A stretch of 64,000 bases of DNA, taken from assembly GCF_000429865.1 (NCBI RefSeq), contig NZ_AUCR01000002.1, forward strand, positions 186,001-250,000, read 5' to 3'. Numbering within the stretch: the first letter of the stretch is position 1; every line of letters starts with the position of its first letter. This document shows positions 44,873 through 55,229 of this stretch, in pieces. The position numbers and the translations under genes are program-made. Source of the stretch: Cucumibacter marinus DSM 18995 (GTDB lineage Bacteria; Pseudomonadota; Alphaproteobacteria; Rhizobiales; Devosiaceae). The notes beneath the pieces were generated by a model, which was not told the origin of the DNA, did not search any database, and was given only the letters and a program-made list of their open reading frames with translations.

Positions 44873-46231
44873 ATGATGGCACAGGACGGACGCGGCAATG
44901 AAGTCAGTTCGGGCAGTGAATCGACGCTGGCCGGGGTGAGTGATTTTGTCGAGGGGTTCCTGGGCTATGAAACACGCGCGCTGAATGTGCTGGCCGCTGC
45001 AGAGGCCGATCCCGAGGCGGCGCTGGCGCAGGTCTATGCCGGCATTCTCAACATGTTTGCCTGCGTACCCGGTTGTGATGCAGATGCCCGCTATTGGCTC
45101 GACCGGGCTCGCAACGCCGAGGCCAACGCCAATGCGCGCGAGCGGATGAATATCGCCATGCTGGAAGCCTGGGTCGAAGGCGATGTGCCCAAGGCGCTGG
45201 CGATTGGCGACGAGATCATCGAGGCCTATCCCCGCGATCTGGCGGCGCTCAAACTGCATCAGACGCTCAATTTCGGGCGGGGGGATGCGCCTGCGATGCT
45301 GCGTGTGGCGCGCAAGGCGCTGCCGGCCAACCCCGACGATCCCCACCTTCTGGGCATGCTCGCTTTTGGCTATGAGGAATGTCATTTTCTCGACCGCGCC
45401 GAAAGTGCTGCCCGCCAGGCGCTTGAATTGACCGAAAGGGAGCCCTGGGCGCAGCATGCCATCGCCCATGTGATGCTGACCGAGGGCCGGGTGAAGGAAG
45501 GCGCGGCCTTTCTCGAAGCGGCTTCGGCAGGGTGGGAAGGGCTCAATTCCTTCATGTACACGCATAATTGGTGGCACCGGGCGCTGTTCATGATCTCGCT
45601 CGGCGACAAGGCCGGGGTGCTGGGGGCCTATGACCGGCATTGCTGGGCCTGCGACCAGGATTATGCGGAGGATCAGATCGGTGCTGTCTCGCTTCTGGCG
45701 CGCATGGAGTTTGCCGGGTTCGATGTCGGCGACCGCTGGTCGGCGCTCGGAGAACGGCTCGTGCCGCGGGCGACAGATACGCTCGCGCCGTTCATGACCA
45801 TGCAATATCTCTATGGCCTTGCCAAAGCCGAGCGGGGCGAAGCCGACACGCTGATGCAGGCGGTCGAGGCGCGCGCCGCCGCTGCTGCGCCATTCGAGCG
45901 CGTGGCCTGGCAGCATGTGGCATTGCCTGCCTGCCGCGGGTTGCGCGCGCATGCGCGCGGAGAGATGGAAGAAGCAGTGGCGCAACTGAGCCTTGCCATG
46001 CCGCGCATGATGGAGGTCGGCGGCAGTCACGCCCAGCGCGATCTGTTCGCCCAGGTGCTGCTCGATGCGCATATCAAGGCCGGGAACTTCGTCACCGCCC
46101 AGCAAATGCTCGAAAGCCGGCGCCGCTTCGATCCCGACGGGGTGCCGCTCAATCGGATGCTGGCCGGTGTTTACGAAAAACTCGGCCTGCTCGACGAGGC
46201 CAGCGAAGCGCGCGCCCGTCATTACCACTAA
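44873..46231 (+). CDS. TTC38-like tetratricopeptide repeat protein
   Basis: 452 aa, ATG ATG at 44873. Helical repeats through the chain; the segment YPRDLAALKLHQ, FGYEECHFLDRAESAARQALEL and HAIAHVMLTEGRVKEGAAFLE, then THNWWHRALFMISLGD, is typical of the TTC38 family found in eukaryotes and scattered bacteria. Cytoplasmic, no signal peptide. Function of the family is poorly known. It precedes the P1 peptidase by 17 nt. Confidence 0.85.
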   Translation: MMAQDGRGNEVSSGSESTLAGVSDFVEGFLGYETRALNVLAAAEADPEAALAQVYAGILNMFACVPGCDADARYWLDRARNAEANANARERMNIAMLEAWVEGDVPKALAIGDEIIEAYPRDLAALKLHQTLNFGRGDAPAMLRVARKALPANPDDPHLLGMLAFGYEECHFLDRAESAARQALELTEREPWAQHAIAHVMLTEGRVKEGAAFLEAASAGWEGLNSFMYTHNWWHRALFMISLGDKAGVLGAYDRHCWACDQDYAEDQIGAVSLLARMEFAGFDVGDRWSALGERLVPRATDTLAPFMTMQYLYGLAKAERGEADTLMQAVEARAAAAAPFERVAWQHVALPACRGLRAHARGEMEEAVAQLSLAMPRMMEVGGSHAQRDLFAQVLLDAHIKAGNFVTAQQMLESRRRFDPDGVPLNRMLAGVYEKLGLLDEASEARARHYH

Positions 46232-46248
46232 CGCTCCGAAGAGGTCCT

Positions 46249-47262
46249 ATGCGTCCCGGTCCCCGCAATCTGATCACCGATATCGACGGGCTCTATGTCG
46301 GTAATGCCGAGCATCACGGCATCAAGACGGGAGTGACCGTGCTGGTGGGGGACAAGCCCTTCGTCGCCTCGGTCGATGTGATGGGTGGCTCGCCGGGCAC
46401 GCGCGAGACCGATCTGCTCGATCCCGACCGCATGGTGGAAAGCATCGACGCGCTGGTACTCGCCGGCGGTTCCGCATTCGGGCTTGATGCCGCCTCGGGC
46501 GTTGTGGATGGCCTTGTCAAAAAAGGGCGCGGCTTCACCATTGGCCCGGCCACGATCCCCATCGTGCCGGCGGCGATCATTTTCGATCTGATCAATGGTG
46601 GCGACAAGAGCTGGGGCGAGAACCCCTATCGCGAGATGGGCGCTCAGGCGCTCGAAAACGCGGGCGTGGATTTTGCCCTCGGGACGGCGGGTGCGGGCAC
46701 AGGCGCGCTGACCGCGGGGCTCAAGGGCGGGCTCGGCTCGGCTTCACTCTTACTCGAAAGCGGGGTGACGGTCGGGGCGCTGATCGCGGCCAATCCCACC
46801 GGCACGGTGACCATGGGCGACGGGCCGCATTTCTGGGCCAATTCCTTCGAGATCGACGCGGAGTTCGGGGGCCTCGGCGCGCCGGCGGACCGGATATCGC
46901 AGGCTCAGGCGGCCATGACCAAGCGGCATCTGGTCGATGATTTCGGTCCCTCGAATACCGCCATTGCAATTGTCGCGACCGATGCGAAGCTGACCAAGGC
47001 ACAGGCCAAGCGCATGGCGGTTGCGGCGCAGGACGGCATAGCCCGGGCCATCAGCCCCTCGCATACCCCGGTCGATGGCGACCTGGTTTTCGCGGTTTCG
47101 ACCGGCGCCCGTCCGCTTGGCGATCCGATTGTCGATGCCATCGATATCGGTCACGCGGCAGCGGTTTGTCTCAGCCGGGCGGTGGCCCGTTCGGTCTATC
47201 TGGCAAGCGCTGCCCCGGGGGACGTGATGCCGAGCTGGCGGCAGAAATTCGCCGCCGGATAG
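46249..47262 (+). CDS. P1-family N-terminal nucleophile peptidase (DmpA/L-aminopeptidase-D-esterase type)
   Basis: 337 aa from ATG 46249. NLITDIDGLYVGN start, GGSAFGLDAASG, and the autocleavage region GTAGAGTGALTAG followed by GGLGSAS. In the family, the chain is cut before a Ser that becomes the N-terminal nucleophile; here Gly163-Ser164 is the likely site. These enzymes remove N-terminal D- or L-amino acids or cleave beta-peptides and amino-acid amides/esters. Fits peptide use together with the dpp cluster upstream. Confidence 0.88.
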   Translation: MRPGPRNLITDIDGLYVGNAEHHGIKTGVTVLVGDKPFVASVDVMGGSPGTRETDLLDPDRMVESIDALVLAGGSAFGLDAASGVVDGLVKKGRGFTIGPATIPIVPAAIIFDLINGGDKSWGENPYREMGAQALENAGVDFALGTAGAGTGALTAGLKGGLGSASLLLESGVTVGALIAANPTGTVTMGDGPHFWANSFEIDAEFGGLGAPADRISQAQAAMTKRHLVDDFGPSNTAIAIVATDAKLTKAQAKRMAVAAQDGIARAISPSHTPVDGDLVFAVSTGARPLGDPIVDAIDIGHAAAVCLSRAVARSVYLASAAPGDVMPSWRQKFAAG

Positions 47263-47375
47263 GTACTTGTCCCCAAGCGGGGATGCCGGCATGGCGGAAA
47301 TAGCCCTTTTGTGCTAGCGTTTTAACTTCCCAAACACCTCAAAAACCAAGCGCGTTCGTCGCGAGGGGGGTAATT

Positions 47376-47789
47376 GTGTTCAACAAGATAATGGTACCTG
47401 TCGACCTCGAGCACGGGGATACGCTTGGAAAGGCGATCTCGGCGGCAGCGGACCTTGCGCGGGCCTATAACGGCCAGATCGTGTTCGTGGGCGTGACGGC
47501 GGAATCACCGACGCCTGTCGCCCATAATCCTACCGAATATGCCGAAAAGCTGGCTGTGTTTGCCAAAACCAAGGGCAGCGAGCAGGGGCTCAATATCGAA
47601 TCCAAGGCCGTGGCCAGCCATGACCCGACCATCGATCTCGACAAGACCCTGATCAAGGCCGCCGCGGAGGTCGGGGCCGATGTGATCGTGATCGCATCGC
47701 ATGTGCCGCATTTCGCGGACCTGCTGACGCATGCGCATGGCGGCTCGATTGCTGCGCATGCGCCGATCTCCGTCTTCGTCATTCGCTGA
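47376..47789 (+). CDS. Universal stress protein, UspA family
   Basis: 137 aa, GTG start after GAGGGGGGTAA. MFNKIMVPVD start, and the ATP-type nucleotide motif near the C-terminus GGSIAAHAPISVFVIR (G-x9-G(S/T)-like). Located 60 nt before the BCCT transporter gene, in the same direction; Usp-transporter pairs are common. Confidence 0.88.
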   Translation: MFNKIMVPVDLEHGDTLGKAISAAADLARAYNGQIVFVGVTAESPTPVAHNPTEYAEKLAVFAKTKGSEQGLNIESKAVASHDPTIDLDKTLIKAAAEVGADVIVIASHVPHFADLLTHAHGGSIAAHAPISVFVIR

Positions 47790-47848
47790 GTATATGGACC
47801 ATGGGTCCGCGCCGACGGGCGTCCGGATCCGCTGCGAGGAGTTAAACC

Positions 47849-49501
47849 ATGACAGAAAACAATCAAGGCGATCAGGCGGATGCCGAAGCCATCCCCGCGC
47901 CAGAGGGTCCGACCGAAATCATCGATACCGACTACGAAGTCGGCCAGGACAATATCACCCCCAAAGTCGGGCCGTTCGGCCTCGACATTCATAACCCGGT
48001 GTTTTTGATCTCGGGGGCAACCATTGTCCTGTTCGTCGTTCTGACGATCGCTTTCCAGTCCAGTACAGAGCCGATGTTCACCGCCCTGCGTGGCTGGCTG
48101 ACCTCGACCTTTGACTGGTTCTTCCTGCTTGCGGGCAACATTTTCGTGCTGGTGGCGCTGGGGATTCTCGTCTCGCCGCTGGGCAAGGTGCGGATCGGCG
48201 GCAAGGACGCCAAACCCGATTTCGGCTATGCGGGCTGGTTCGCCATGCTGTTCGCCGCCGGCATGGGCATCGGGTTGATGTTCTATGGCGTGCTCGAGCC
48301 GGTCTATCACATGGCGCTCAGCCAACCGCTCGGCATCCCGCCCTTGTTCGACGAAAGCGGCGCGATCATCGAAGAGAACGTGGCGATCGCGCGCAGCGCG
48401 GGCATGGCGGCAACCATTTATCACTGGGCGCTTCACCCCTGGGCGATCTACGCCATCGTGGCGTTGGCGCTGGCTATTTTCTCTTACAACAAGGGTTTGC
48501 CGTTGAGCGTGCGTTCCATGTTCTACCCGATCTTTGGCGAGCGCATCTGGGGCTGGACCGGTCACATCATCGATATCCTCGCGGTGTTTGCGACCCTGTT
48601 CGGGCTCGCGACCTCGCTCGGCATCGGGGCTGAACAGGCCAGTGCCGGCCTCGGCTTCCTGTTCGGCATGCCGGACAGCAATTTCGCCAAGGTGCTGCTG
48701 ATCATCGGGATCACCGGCATTGCGCTGCTGTCGGTGGTTGCCGGGCTCGATGCAGGGGTCAAACGGCTCTCCGAGATCAACATGGTGCTCGCGGCAGTGC
48801 TGCTGCTGTTCGTGATCCTTGTGGGGCCGACGCTCGGCATCATTACCGGGTTCTTCCAGAACCTTTGGGGCTATGCCCGGGACATCATTCCGCTCTCCAA
48901 TCCGTTCGGGCGCACCGATGATGCCTTCCGTCAGGGCTGGACCTCGTTTTACTGGGCCTGGTGGATTTCCTGGTCGCCTTTTGTGGGCATGTTCATTGCC
49001 CGGGTCAGCCGGGGCCGCACGGTGCGCGAATTCATCACCTGCGTGTTGATCATCCCCTCGCTGGTGTCGGTGTTGTGGATGTCCGCTTTCGGTGGCGCCG
49101 CCATCGATCAGGTGCTGACCAATTCGGAAAGCGCGGTGCGTGAGTATGTGATCGACGGTTATGTGCTCGAACTGTCGCTGTTCGGCATGTTGTCCGAACT
49201 GCCGCTGGCACAGATCACCTCGTTCGTGGCCATCATCCTGGTGATTGTGTTCTTCGTCACCTCCTCGGATTCGGGCTCGCTGGTGATCGACACCATCACC
49301 GCCGGCGGCAAGGTCAATGCGCCGGTCAGCCAGCGCGTGTTCTGGGCCAGTTTCGAAGGGCTGGTGGCCATCGCCCTGTTGCTGGGCGGCGGGCTCACGG
49401 CTTTGCAGGCCATGGCGGTGTCAACGGGCTTCCCGTTCACCATCATCCTGTTGCTGGCCTGTTTCGCGGTCATCAAGGGCTTGATGGACGAGCCACGCTG
49501 A
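47849..49501 (+). CDS. BCCT-family betaine/carnitine/choline transporter
   Basis: 550 aa with about 12 spans. The Gly stretch GMGIG (138-142) is the sodium-coupled type, and the signature FYWAWWISWSPFVGMFIARVSRGRTVREF is complete. A 45-residue acidic N-terminal tail is predicted cytoplasmic; the C-terminus is short, so a BetP-like osmosensing tail is lacking. Likely imports glycine betaine, choline or ectoine-like solutes. Followed by a strong bidirectional terminator. Confidence 0.9.
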   Translation: MTENNQGDQADAEAIPAPEGPTEIIDTDYEVGQDNITPKVGPFGLDIHNPVFLISGATIVLFVVLTIAFQSSTEPMFTALRGWLTSTFDWFFLLAGNIFVLVALGILVSPLGKVRIGGKDAKPDFGYAGWFAMLFAAGMGIGLMFYGVLEPVYHMALSQPLGIPPLFDESGAIIEENVAIARSAGMAATIYHWALHPWAIYAIVALALAIFSYNKGLPLSVRSMFYPIFGERIWGWTGHIIDILAVFATLFGLATSLGIGAEQASAGLGFLFGMPDSNFAKVLLIIGITGIALLSVVAGLDAGVKRLSEINMVLAAVLLLFVILVGPTLGIITGFFQNLWGYARDIIPLSNPFGRTDDAFRQGWTSFYWAWWISWSPFVGMFIARVSRGRTVREFITCVLIIPSLVSVLWMSAFGGAAIDQVLTNSESAVREYVIDGYVLELSLFGMLSELPLAQITSFVAIILVIVFFVTSSDSGSLVIDTITAGGKVNAPVSQRVFWASFEGLVAIALLLGGGLTALQAMAVSTGFPFTIILLLACFAVIKGLMDEPR

Positions 49502-49527
49502 CGGCGCACAACACTTGAGACAAAAAG

Positions 49528-49551
49528 AACCCCGGCCATCTGGCCGGGGTT
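49528..49551. terminator. Bidirectional rho-independent terminator
   Basis: Perfect arms AACCCCGGCCA (49528-49538) and TGGCCGGGGTT (49541-49551), with TTT after it on plus and, on minus, a run from AAAAA at 49522-49526. Lies between convergent BCCT and oppF. Confidence 0.85.
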
Positions 49552-49570
49552 TTCAGTGCGCGGGAAGAAC

Positions 49571-50565
49571 TCAGGCCGCCGGCGCGGCTTCGCGTTGATC
49601 GGTGTGATGGCAGGCAGCGATATGACCCTGACCGAGATCGATGCGCGGCGGAGTCTTGGTGCGGCAGACTTCTGTCGCCAGCGGGCAGCGTGGGTGAAAG
49701 GCACAGCCGGGCGGCGGATTGGTGGCGCTGGCCGGTTCCCCGGTCGCGCCGAGCCGTTTGCGCTGAGCGTTGGGCACCGGGCGCGGGATCGAACGCAGCA
49801 ACAGACGCGTATAGGGATGGGTCGGGTTGGCGAAGATTTCAGACTTCGGCCCGGTCTCGACGATCCGCCCCAGATACATCACCGCGATCCTGTCCGAGAT
49901 GTGCCGTACGACGCCGAGATCGTGGGAGATGAACAGCATCGCTACCCCGGTCTCGCGTTGCAGATCGCGGATGAGATTGAGGACCTGGGCCTGGATCGAT
50001 ACATCGAGCGCGGAGACGGGTTCGTCGGCGATCACCAGCTTGGGCGAGAGGATCATCACCCGCGCGATACCGATGCGCTGGCGCTGCCCGCCGGAAAAGG
50101 CGTGCGGGTGCCGGGTCATCACGGAGGGGTCGAGCCCGACCTGCTGCAGCACCTTAGCGATCTTCTCCCGCGCCTCTCGGGCCGAGTGCGCCAGCCCGTG
50201 AATGCGCAAGGGCTCGGCAAGGGTCTGCTCGATGGTCAGGCGCGGATTGAGCGAGGCGAAAGGGTCCTGGAAAATCATCTGGATATCGGCGCGTAGCGGG
50301 CGAAAGCCGTTGCGGTCGAGATCGAGAACGTTCTTGCCCTTAAAGCGGACTTCGCCATCGGTGGCGTCTTCAAGCCGGGTGAGGGCGCGGCCAACGGTCG
50401 ATTTCCCGCAGCCTGATTCACCGACGAGCGAGACCACTTCGCCCATATCGATGGCCAGGTCGATGCCGTCGACGGCCTTGAGCGTCTTGACGCCCGAGCC
50501 GAACGGCCAGTTCTTGCCGATGCGGAAATGGACCTTCAGGTCCCGGATATCGAGAAGCGGATCGG

Positions 50566-50569
<4 letters not shown>
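49571..50569 (-). CDS. Oligopeptide/dipeptide ABC transporter ATPase, OppF/DppF type
   Basis: 332 aa from ATG 50569, overlapping the oppD stop by 4 nt. Walker [10 protein letters not shown], signature FSGGQRQRI, Walker B LVIADEPVSALD, and the OppF-family C-terminal Cys motif PGCAFHPRCPLATEVC..., which in relatives holds an iron-sulfur cluster. Last gene of the minus-strand operon. Confidence 0.92.
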
Positions 50570-51539
<970 letters not shown>

Positions 51540-51540
<1 letters not shown>

Positions 51541-52394
51541 CAGACCCCCGCAATATCGTCTTTGAAGCGCGGATCGATCGCATCGCGCAGGGCGTCACCG
51601 ACAAGGTTCATCGAGAACACGGTGAGGATGATCAGCGCGCCGGGGAACATCAAAAGCCAGGAGGCGCGGGTCACATAGACCCGGCTTTCGGCGAGCATGT
51701 TGCCCCAACTCGGGATTTCAGGTGGCAGGCCGAGGCCGAGAAAGTCGAGGGCCGCGGCCTGGAGCTGGGCGAAGGCGAAGATGAAGGTCGCCTGCACCAG
51801 CAGCGGTGAAATCAGGTTGGGCAGGATGTGCTTGAACAGGACCGAGGGGTGTCCAGCCCCGGTGACGACCGCCGCATCGACAAACACCTCGTTCTTCAGC
51901 TTGAGCGTCATGCCGAACAGGATGCGGGCCGTGGTGGTCGTGTAGACGATGCCGATCACGAAGATGGTGTTGGTCACCGAACGGTCGAGGATGGTCATCA
52001 GCACCAGCGCCAGCAAGAGGGCCGGGAAGGCCATGGCCACGTCGACCACCCGCATCAGCACATGGCCGAGCCGGGTGAAATAGGCCGAGAGCATTCCGAT
52101 CAGCGTGCCGCCGACGAGCGAGACGACGACCGCCCCCAGCCCGATCAACAGCGCCATGCGGGCGCCATATATGCAGCGGGCGAGGGTGTCGCGGCCGAAA
52201 TGGTCGGTGCCGAACCAGTGCTCGGCATTGGGCGCGGTCAGGCGGGCGACCGGATCGATCTCGAGCGGATCGTACGGAGTGAGCCAGGGAGCGAAAACAA
52301 CCGCGATGGCGACGATGATGAGCCAGCCTACGCCAAGGAGCGCAAGCCTTCGGCCGCGGAAGACCTGGTTGAAGGTAGCGAGAGCAGCGGTCAT
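51540..52394 (-). CDS. Oligopeptide/dipeptide ABC transporter permease, OppC/DppC type
   Basis: 284 aa. [19 protein letters not shown] and coupling loop [23 protein letters not shown] are diagnostic. Thirteen nt from the DppB-type gene. Confidence 0.92.
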
Positions 52395-52407
52395 TTCAGC
52401 GTTACCC

Positions 52408-53355
52408 TCATTTCAGTGAAACTCTCGGATCGAGCCAGGCATAGGCGAGGTCAACGATCAGGTTGATGACGAGGTAGAGGCACACGATCACCAGCACGAC
52501 ACCCTGGATCACCGGGTAATCCCGCCGCAGGATGGATTCGACCACCAGCCGGCCGATGCCGGGCAGTGAGAACACGGTCTCGGTGACGACGGCCTCCGAG
52601 ATCAGCGCCGCGAAGGTGAAACCGAAGGCTGCGGCGACCGCGACCAGCGCGTTACGGAAGACGTGTTTCAGCGCGACCTTTGCAGGGTGCAGCCCCTTGG
52701 CGCGGGCGGTGCGGACATGGTCCTCGCGCTGCACGTCGAGCATGGAGGCGCGGACAAGGCGGATGATCAGTGCTGAATTGGGGGCGGCCAGCGTCAGGCT
52801 TGGCAAAAGCAGATACCGCAGGTTGGCCAGACCGCCATCGTCGAAGACCGACGGGAAGCCGGAACTGGGCAGCCAGCCCAGCGTCACCGCGAAGATCAGG
52901 ATGAGATAGAGACCAAGCCAGAAGGTCGGGATCGAGGCCGCGAACATGGCGCCACCCGAAGCGATCTGGTCGATCCAGCCGCCATGGCGGGTGGCTGCGA
53001 TTACCCCGATCGGCACGCCGAGCACCACGATCCAGACCATGGTCATGAGGGCCAGCAGGATCGAGGTTTCCGCACCGTCGGCGATGACGCGGGTCACCGG
53101 TTCCTGGAAGAAGATGGATCTGCCCAAATCGCCCTGCATCACATTGCCGAGCCAATAGGCGTATTGAATGTAGATCGGCTCATCGAGGCCCATTTCGGCC
53201 GAAAGCGCAGCGATCTCCTCGGGCGTTGCGGTGTCGCCGAGCAAGACGGCGACCGGATCGCCGGGAATGAGGTGGATGAAAGCGAAGACCAGCACAGACG
53301 CGGCAAACAGCGTCGGGATCAGGGTCAGGAGCCGCTTGATGGTATAGGCGAACAT
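52408..53355 (-). CDS. Oligopeptide/dipeptide ABC transporter permease, OppB/DppB type
   Basis: 315 aa. TM1 with FAFIHLIPGDPVAVLLGD, and the coupling loop VRTARAKGLHPAKVALKHVFRNAL. Starts 87 nt after the binding-protein gene, whose intervening DNA folds into hairpins. Confidence 0.92.
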   Translation of the reverse strand: MFAYTIKRLLTLIPTLFAASVLVFAFIHLIPGDPVAVLLGDTATPEEIAALSAEMGLDEPIYIQYAYWLGNVMQGDLGRSIFFQEPVTRVIADGAETSILLALMTMVWIVVLGVPIGVIAATRHGGWIDQIASGGAMFAASIPTFWLGLYLILIFAVTLGWLPSSGFPSVFDDGGLANLRYLLLPSLTLAAPNSALIIRLVRASMLDVQREDHVRTARAKGLHPAKVALKHVFRNALVAVAAAFGFTFAALISEAVVTETVFSLPGIGRLVVESILRRDYPVIQGVVLVIVCLYLVINLIVDLAYAWLDPRVSLK

Positions 53356-53377
53356 GGGGGCGGTGCATCCCTCAGGG

Positions 53378-53403
53378 CAGTCCCCGCCCCAGGGACTGGG
53401 CGG
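53378..53403 (-). terminator. Overlapping alternative hairpins after the binding-protein gene
   Basis: CAGTCCC (53378-53384) pairs with GGGACTG (53392-53398). A second stem, CCGCCC (53384-53389) with GGGCGG (53398-53403), uses overlapping bases, so the two exclude each other. Between the substrate-binding gene and the first permease gene. Confidence 0.45.
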
Positions 53404-53442
53404 AGACTGCGAGGTTCGGGTCAGGTTTGCTGGATGGCGCCT

Positions 53443-54984
53443 TTACTTGGAGACGTTCCAGAAGTGCGGCCACACGAGGGTCGAGGATTCGAGCCCTTCG
53501 AGGTCCGGCGACGCGATGTTGTAGGTGTAGACATCACCGGTCTTCATGGTCGGTACCTGCTCATAGATCAGGCCCTGAATGTCGGCCCAGATCTCCTGGC
53601 GCTTGGCCGGGTCCGCGGTTGCGGTGAAGGCAGCCTTGAGTTCGGTGATTTCGGGCGTCGACCACCAGCCCGGATAGTTCTCGTTGAGCACCGAGATCAG
53701 GATCGGGTCGGGAACGAAGCCATGATGGGTCACGAACAGGTCCCACTGGTCCGGCTGGGAACGCTTCTGGATGAGAGTGGCCCAGTCATAGACCTGCAGG
53801 TCGATATTGAACCCGGCTTCAGCGAGTTGCTTGGTGTAGACGACCGCGCTGTCATAGTGGAACGGGTAATTGGTCGAGACCATCAGCTTGATGGGTTCGC
53901 CTGCGTAACCGGCTTCCTCGGCCATGGCACGCGCCGCTTCGGCATCGCCCCTCGAGAAGTTGTCGATGCCGGAATCGGTGTACCAGACATTGCCTTCAGG
54001 CAGGAACGATCCGTTGGCACGCCACAGCTTTTCCGGGCCAATGGCAACCTGCAGGGCCGGCACCTTGTCGATGGCGGTCTGGATGGCGCGGCGAAGGGCG
54101 AAATTCTCCTTCAGCGGACCTTCCTTGGAGTTCATGAACACAAGGCCGAAGATCGGGCCACCATTGAGGATGGTGCGCACGCCTTCATCGGCGTCGAGTT
54201 CCTCGAACAGATCGCCCGGGATCGATTCGGCATAGTCATAATCACCGGCGCGCAAGCCACTCACGCGGGTGCCGACATCCGGCACGGGCACGAATTGCAG
54301 CGTGTCGAATTCGGCATTGCGGGCGCCACCATAGCCGTCGGCATCTCCCGGCGGGGAGGTGTAGTCCTCGAAACGGGCCAGTTCGATATGGCGGTTGGGG
54401 CGCCATTCGACGAATTTGTAGGGACCGGTCCCGATGTAGTTTTCCGGCGCGATGGGTTCGCCGCCGGCATCGGCCGCGATCTCGGACGGATAGATTGCCG
54501 CGCCGCCATTGATGAAGCCCAGAAGGTTTTTCCAGGGTCCGAAGGGTGCGGTCAGCTTGAGGGTGACCTCATATTCACCGGTGGCTTCGACGCTCTCGAC
54601 ATTGGCGAACAAAAGACCGCCCCTGGAGCCGAATTCGCCCCAGCGCTTGAGCGAGGCGACGACGTCTTCGGACGTCATGTGCTTGCCGTTGTGGAAGGTC
54701 ACGTTGTCGCGCAGCGAAATGACGATGGTCTTGCCGTCATCCGAAATCGTGTCGCCGCTGGCGAGAAGGGGAACCGGCGCATAGTCGCCGTTGAAGGTGT
54801 AGAGCCCTTCAAAAACGTGGTGTGCGATGGTGGTCGAGAGGTCCGAGGTGCCGACCTGCTGGTCGAGGCTCGGGGGTTCACCGATCGAGGCATAGCGCAT
54901 GGTGCCGTCGGCAAAGGCGGTGCCGCCAAGCAGAAGCGCAAGGCCGGTGGCTGCCGCCACAAGAAGTGGGCTGCGTCGTGTCAT
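53443..54984 (-). CDS. Oligopeptide/dipeptide ABC transporter substrate-binding protein
   Basis: 513 aa from ATG 54984, with GGAGGAGA upstream; a GTG-like reading from 55002 is less likely. Signal peptide about 1-26 (…GTAFAD). Type II binding protein: IGEPPSLDQQVGTSDLSTTIAHHVFEGL, NVTFHNGKHMTSEDV, GTGPYKFVEWRPNRHIELARF. First gene of the operon divergent from the RpiR regulator. Substrate unknown. Confidence 0.92.
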   Translation of the reverse strand: MTRRSPLLVAAATGLALLLGGTAFADGTMRYASIGEPPSLDQQVGTSDLSTTIAHHVFEGLYTFNGDYAPVPLLASGDTISDDGKTIVISLRDNVTFHNGKHMTSEDVVASLKRWGEFGSRGGLLFANVESVEATGEYEVTLKLTAPFGPWKNLLGFINGGAAIYPSEIAADAGGEPIAPENYIGTGPYKFVEWRPNRHIELARFEDYTSPPGDADGYGGARNAEFDTLQFVPVPDVGTRVSGLRAGDYDYAESIPGDLFEELDADEGVRTILNGGPIFGLVFMNSKEGPLKENFALRRAIQTAIDKVPALQVAIGPEKLWRANGSFLPEGNVWYTDSGIDNFSRGDAEAARAMAEEAGYAGEPIKLMVSTNYPFHYDSAVVYTKQLAEAGFNIDLQVYDWATLIQKRSQPDQWDLFVTHHGFVPDPILISVLNENYPGWWSTPEITELKAAFTATADPAKRQEIWADIQGLIYEQVPTMKTGDVYTYNIASPDLEGLESSTLVWPHFWNVSK

Positions 54985-55084
54985 CTGAATGTCTCCTCCC
55001 AAGGGCTTGTGCCCCGGTCTTCATTGATTGCCGTCCCGCCGCCCCTCAGGCGCCGTTCCGGCATGGAAATTCGCGGACCAATTT

Positions 55085-55195
55085 GTAAGTGGCTTACGCG
55101 ATATCCTGAAAAAAACTTACATCTTAGGGGTTGCTCGTCAATGGATTTGTGTCATTTGCGGCAAATTCGGGTGTCAATGTGGAAGAAACTTTCAT
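55085..55195. promoter_or_regulatory. Candidate RpiR-binding repeats upstream of opp operon and regulator
   Basis: Three related elements occur in the 245-nt divergent region: palindrome GTAAG-TGG-CTTAC (55085-55097), TGAAAAAAACTTACAT (55107-55122) and TGGAAGAAACTTTCAT (55180-55195). The last two share 13 of 16 bases as direct repeats. The third contains the palindrome GAAACTTTC. The region is A+T-rich and should hold both promoters. Confidence 0.4.
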
Positions 55196-55229
55196 ATGGT
55201 GAGGGAAACAAGATGAGGTGGGCAGGCGC

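Noticed and set aside
47268-47283. TCCCC/GGGGA hairpin after the P1 peptidase gene
   Set aside because: Only five base pairs and no T-run; not a convincing terminator.
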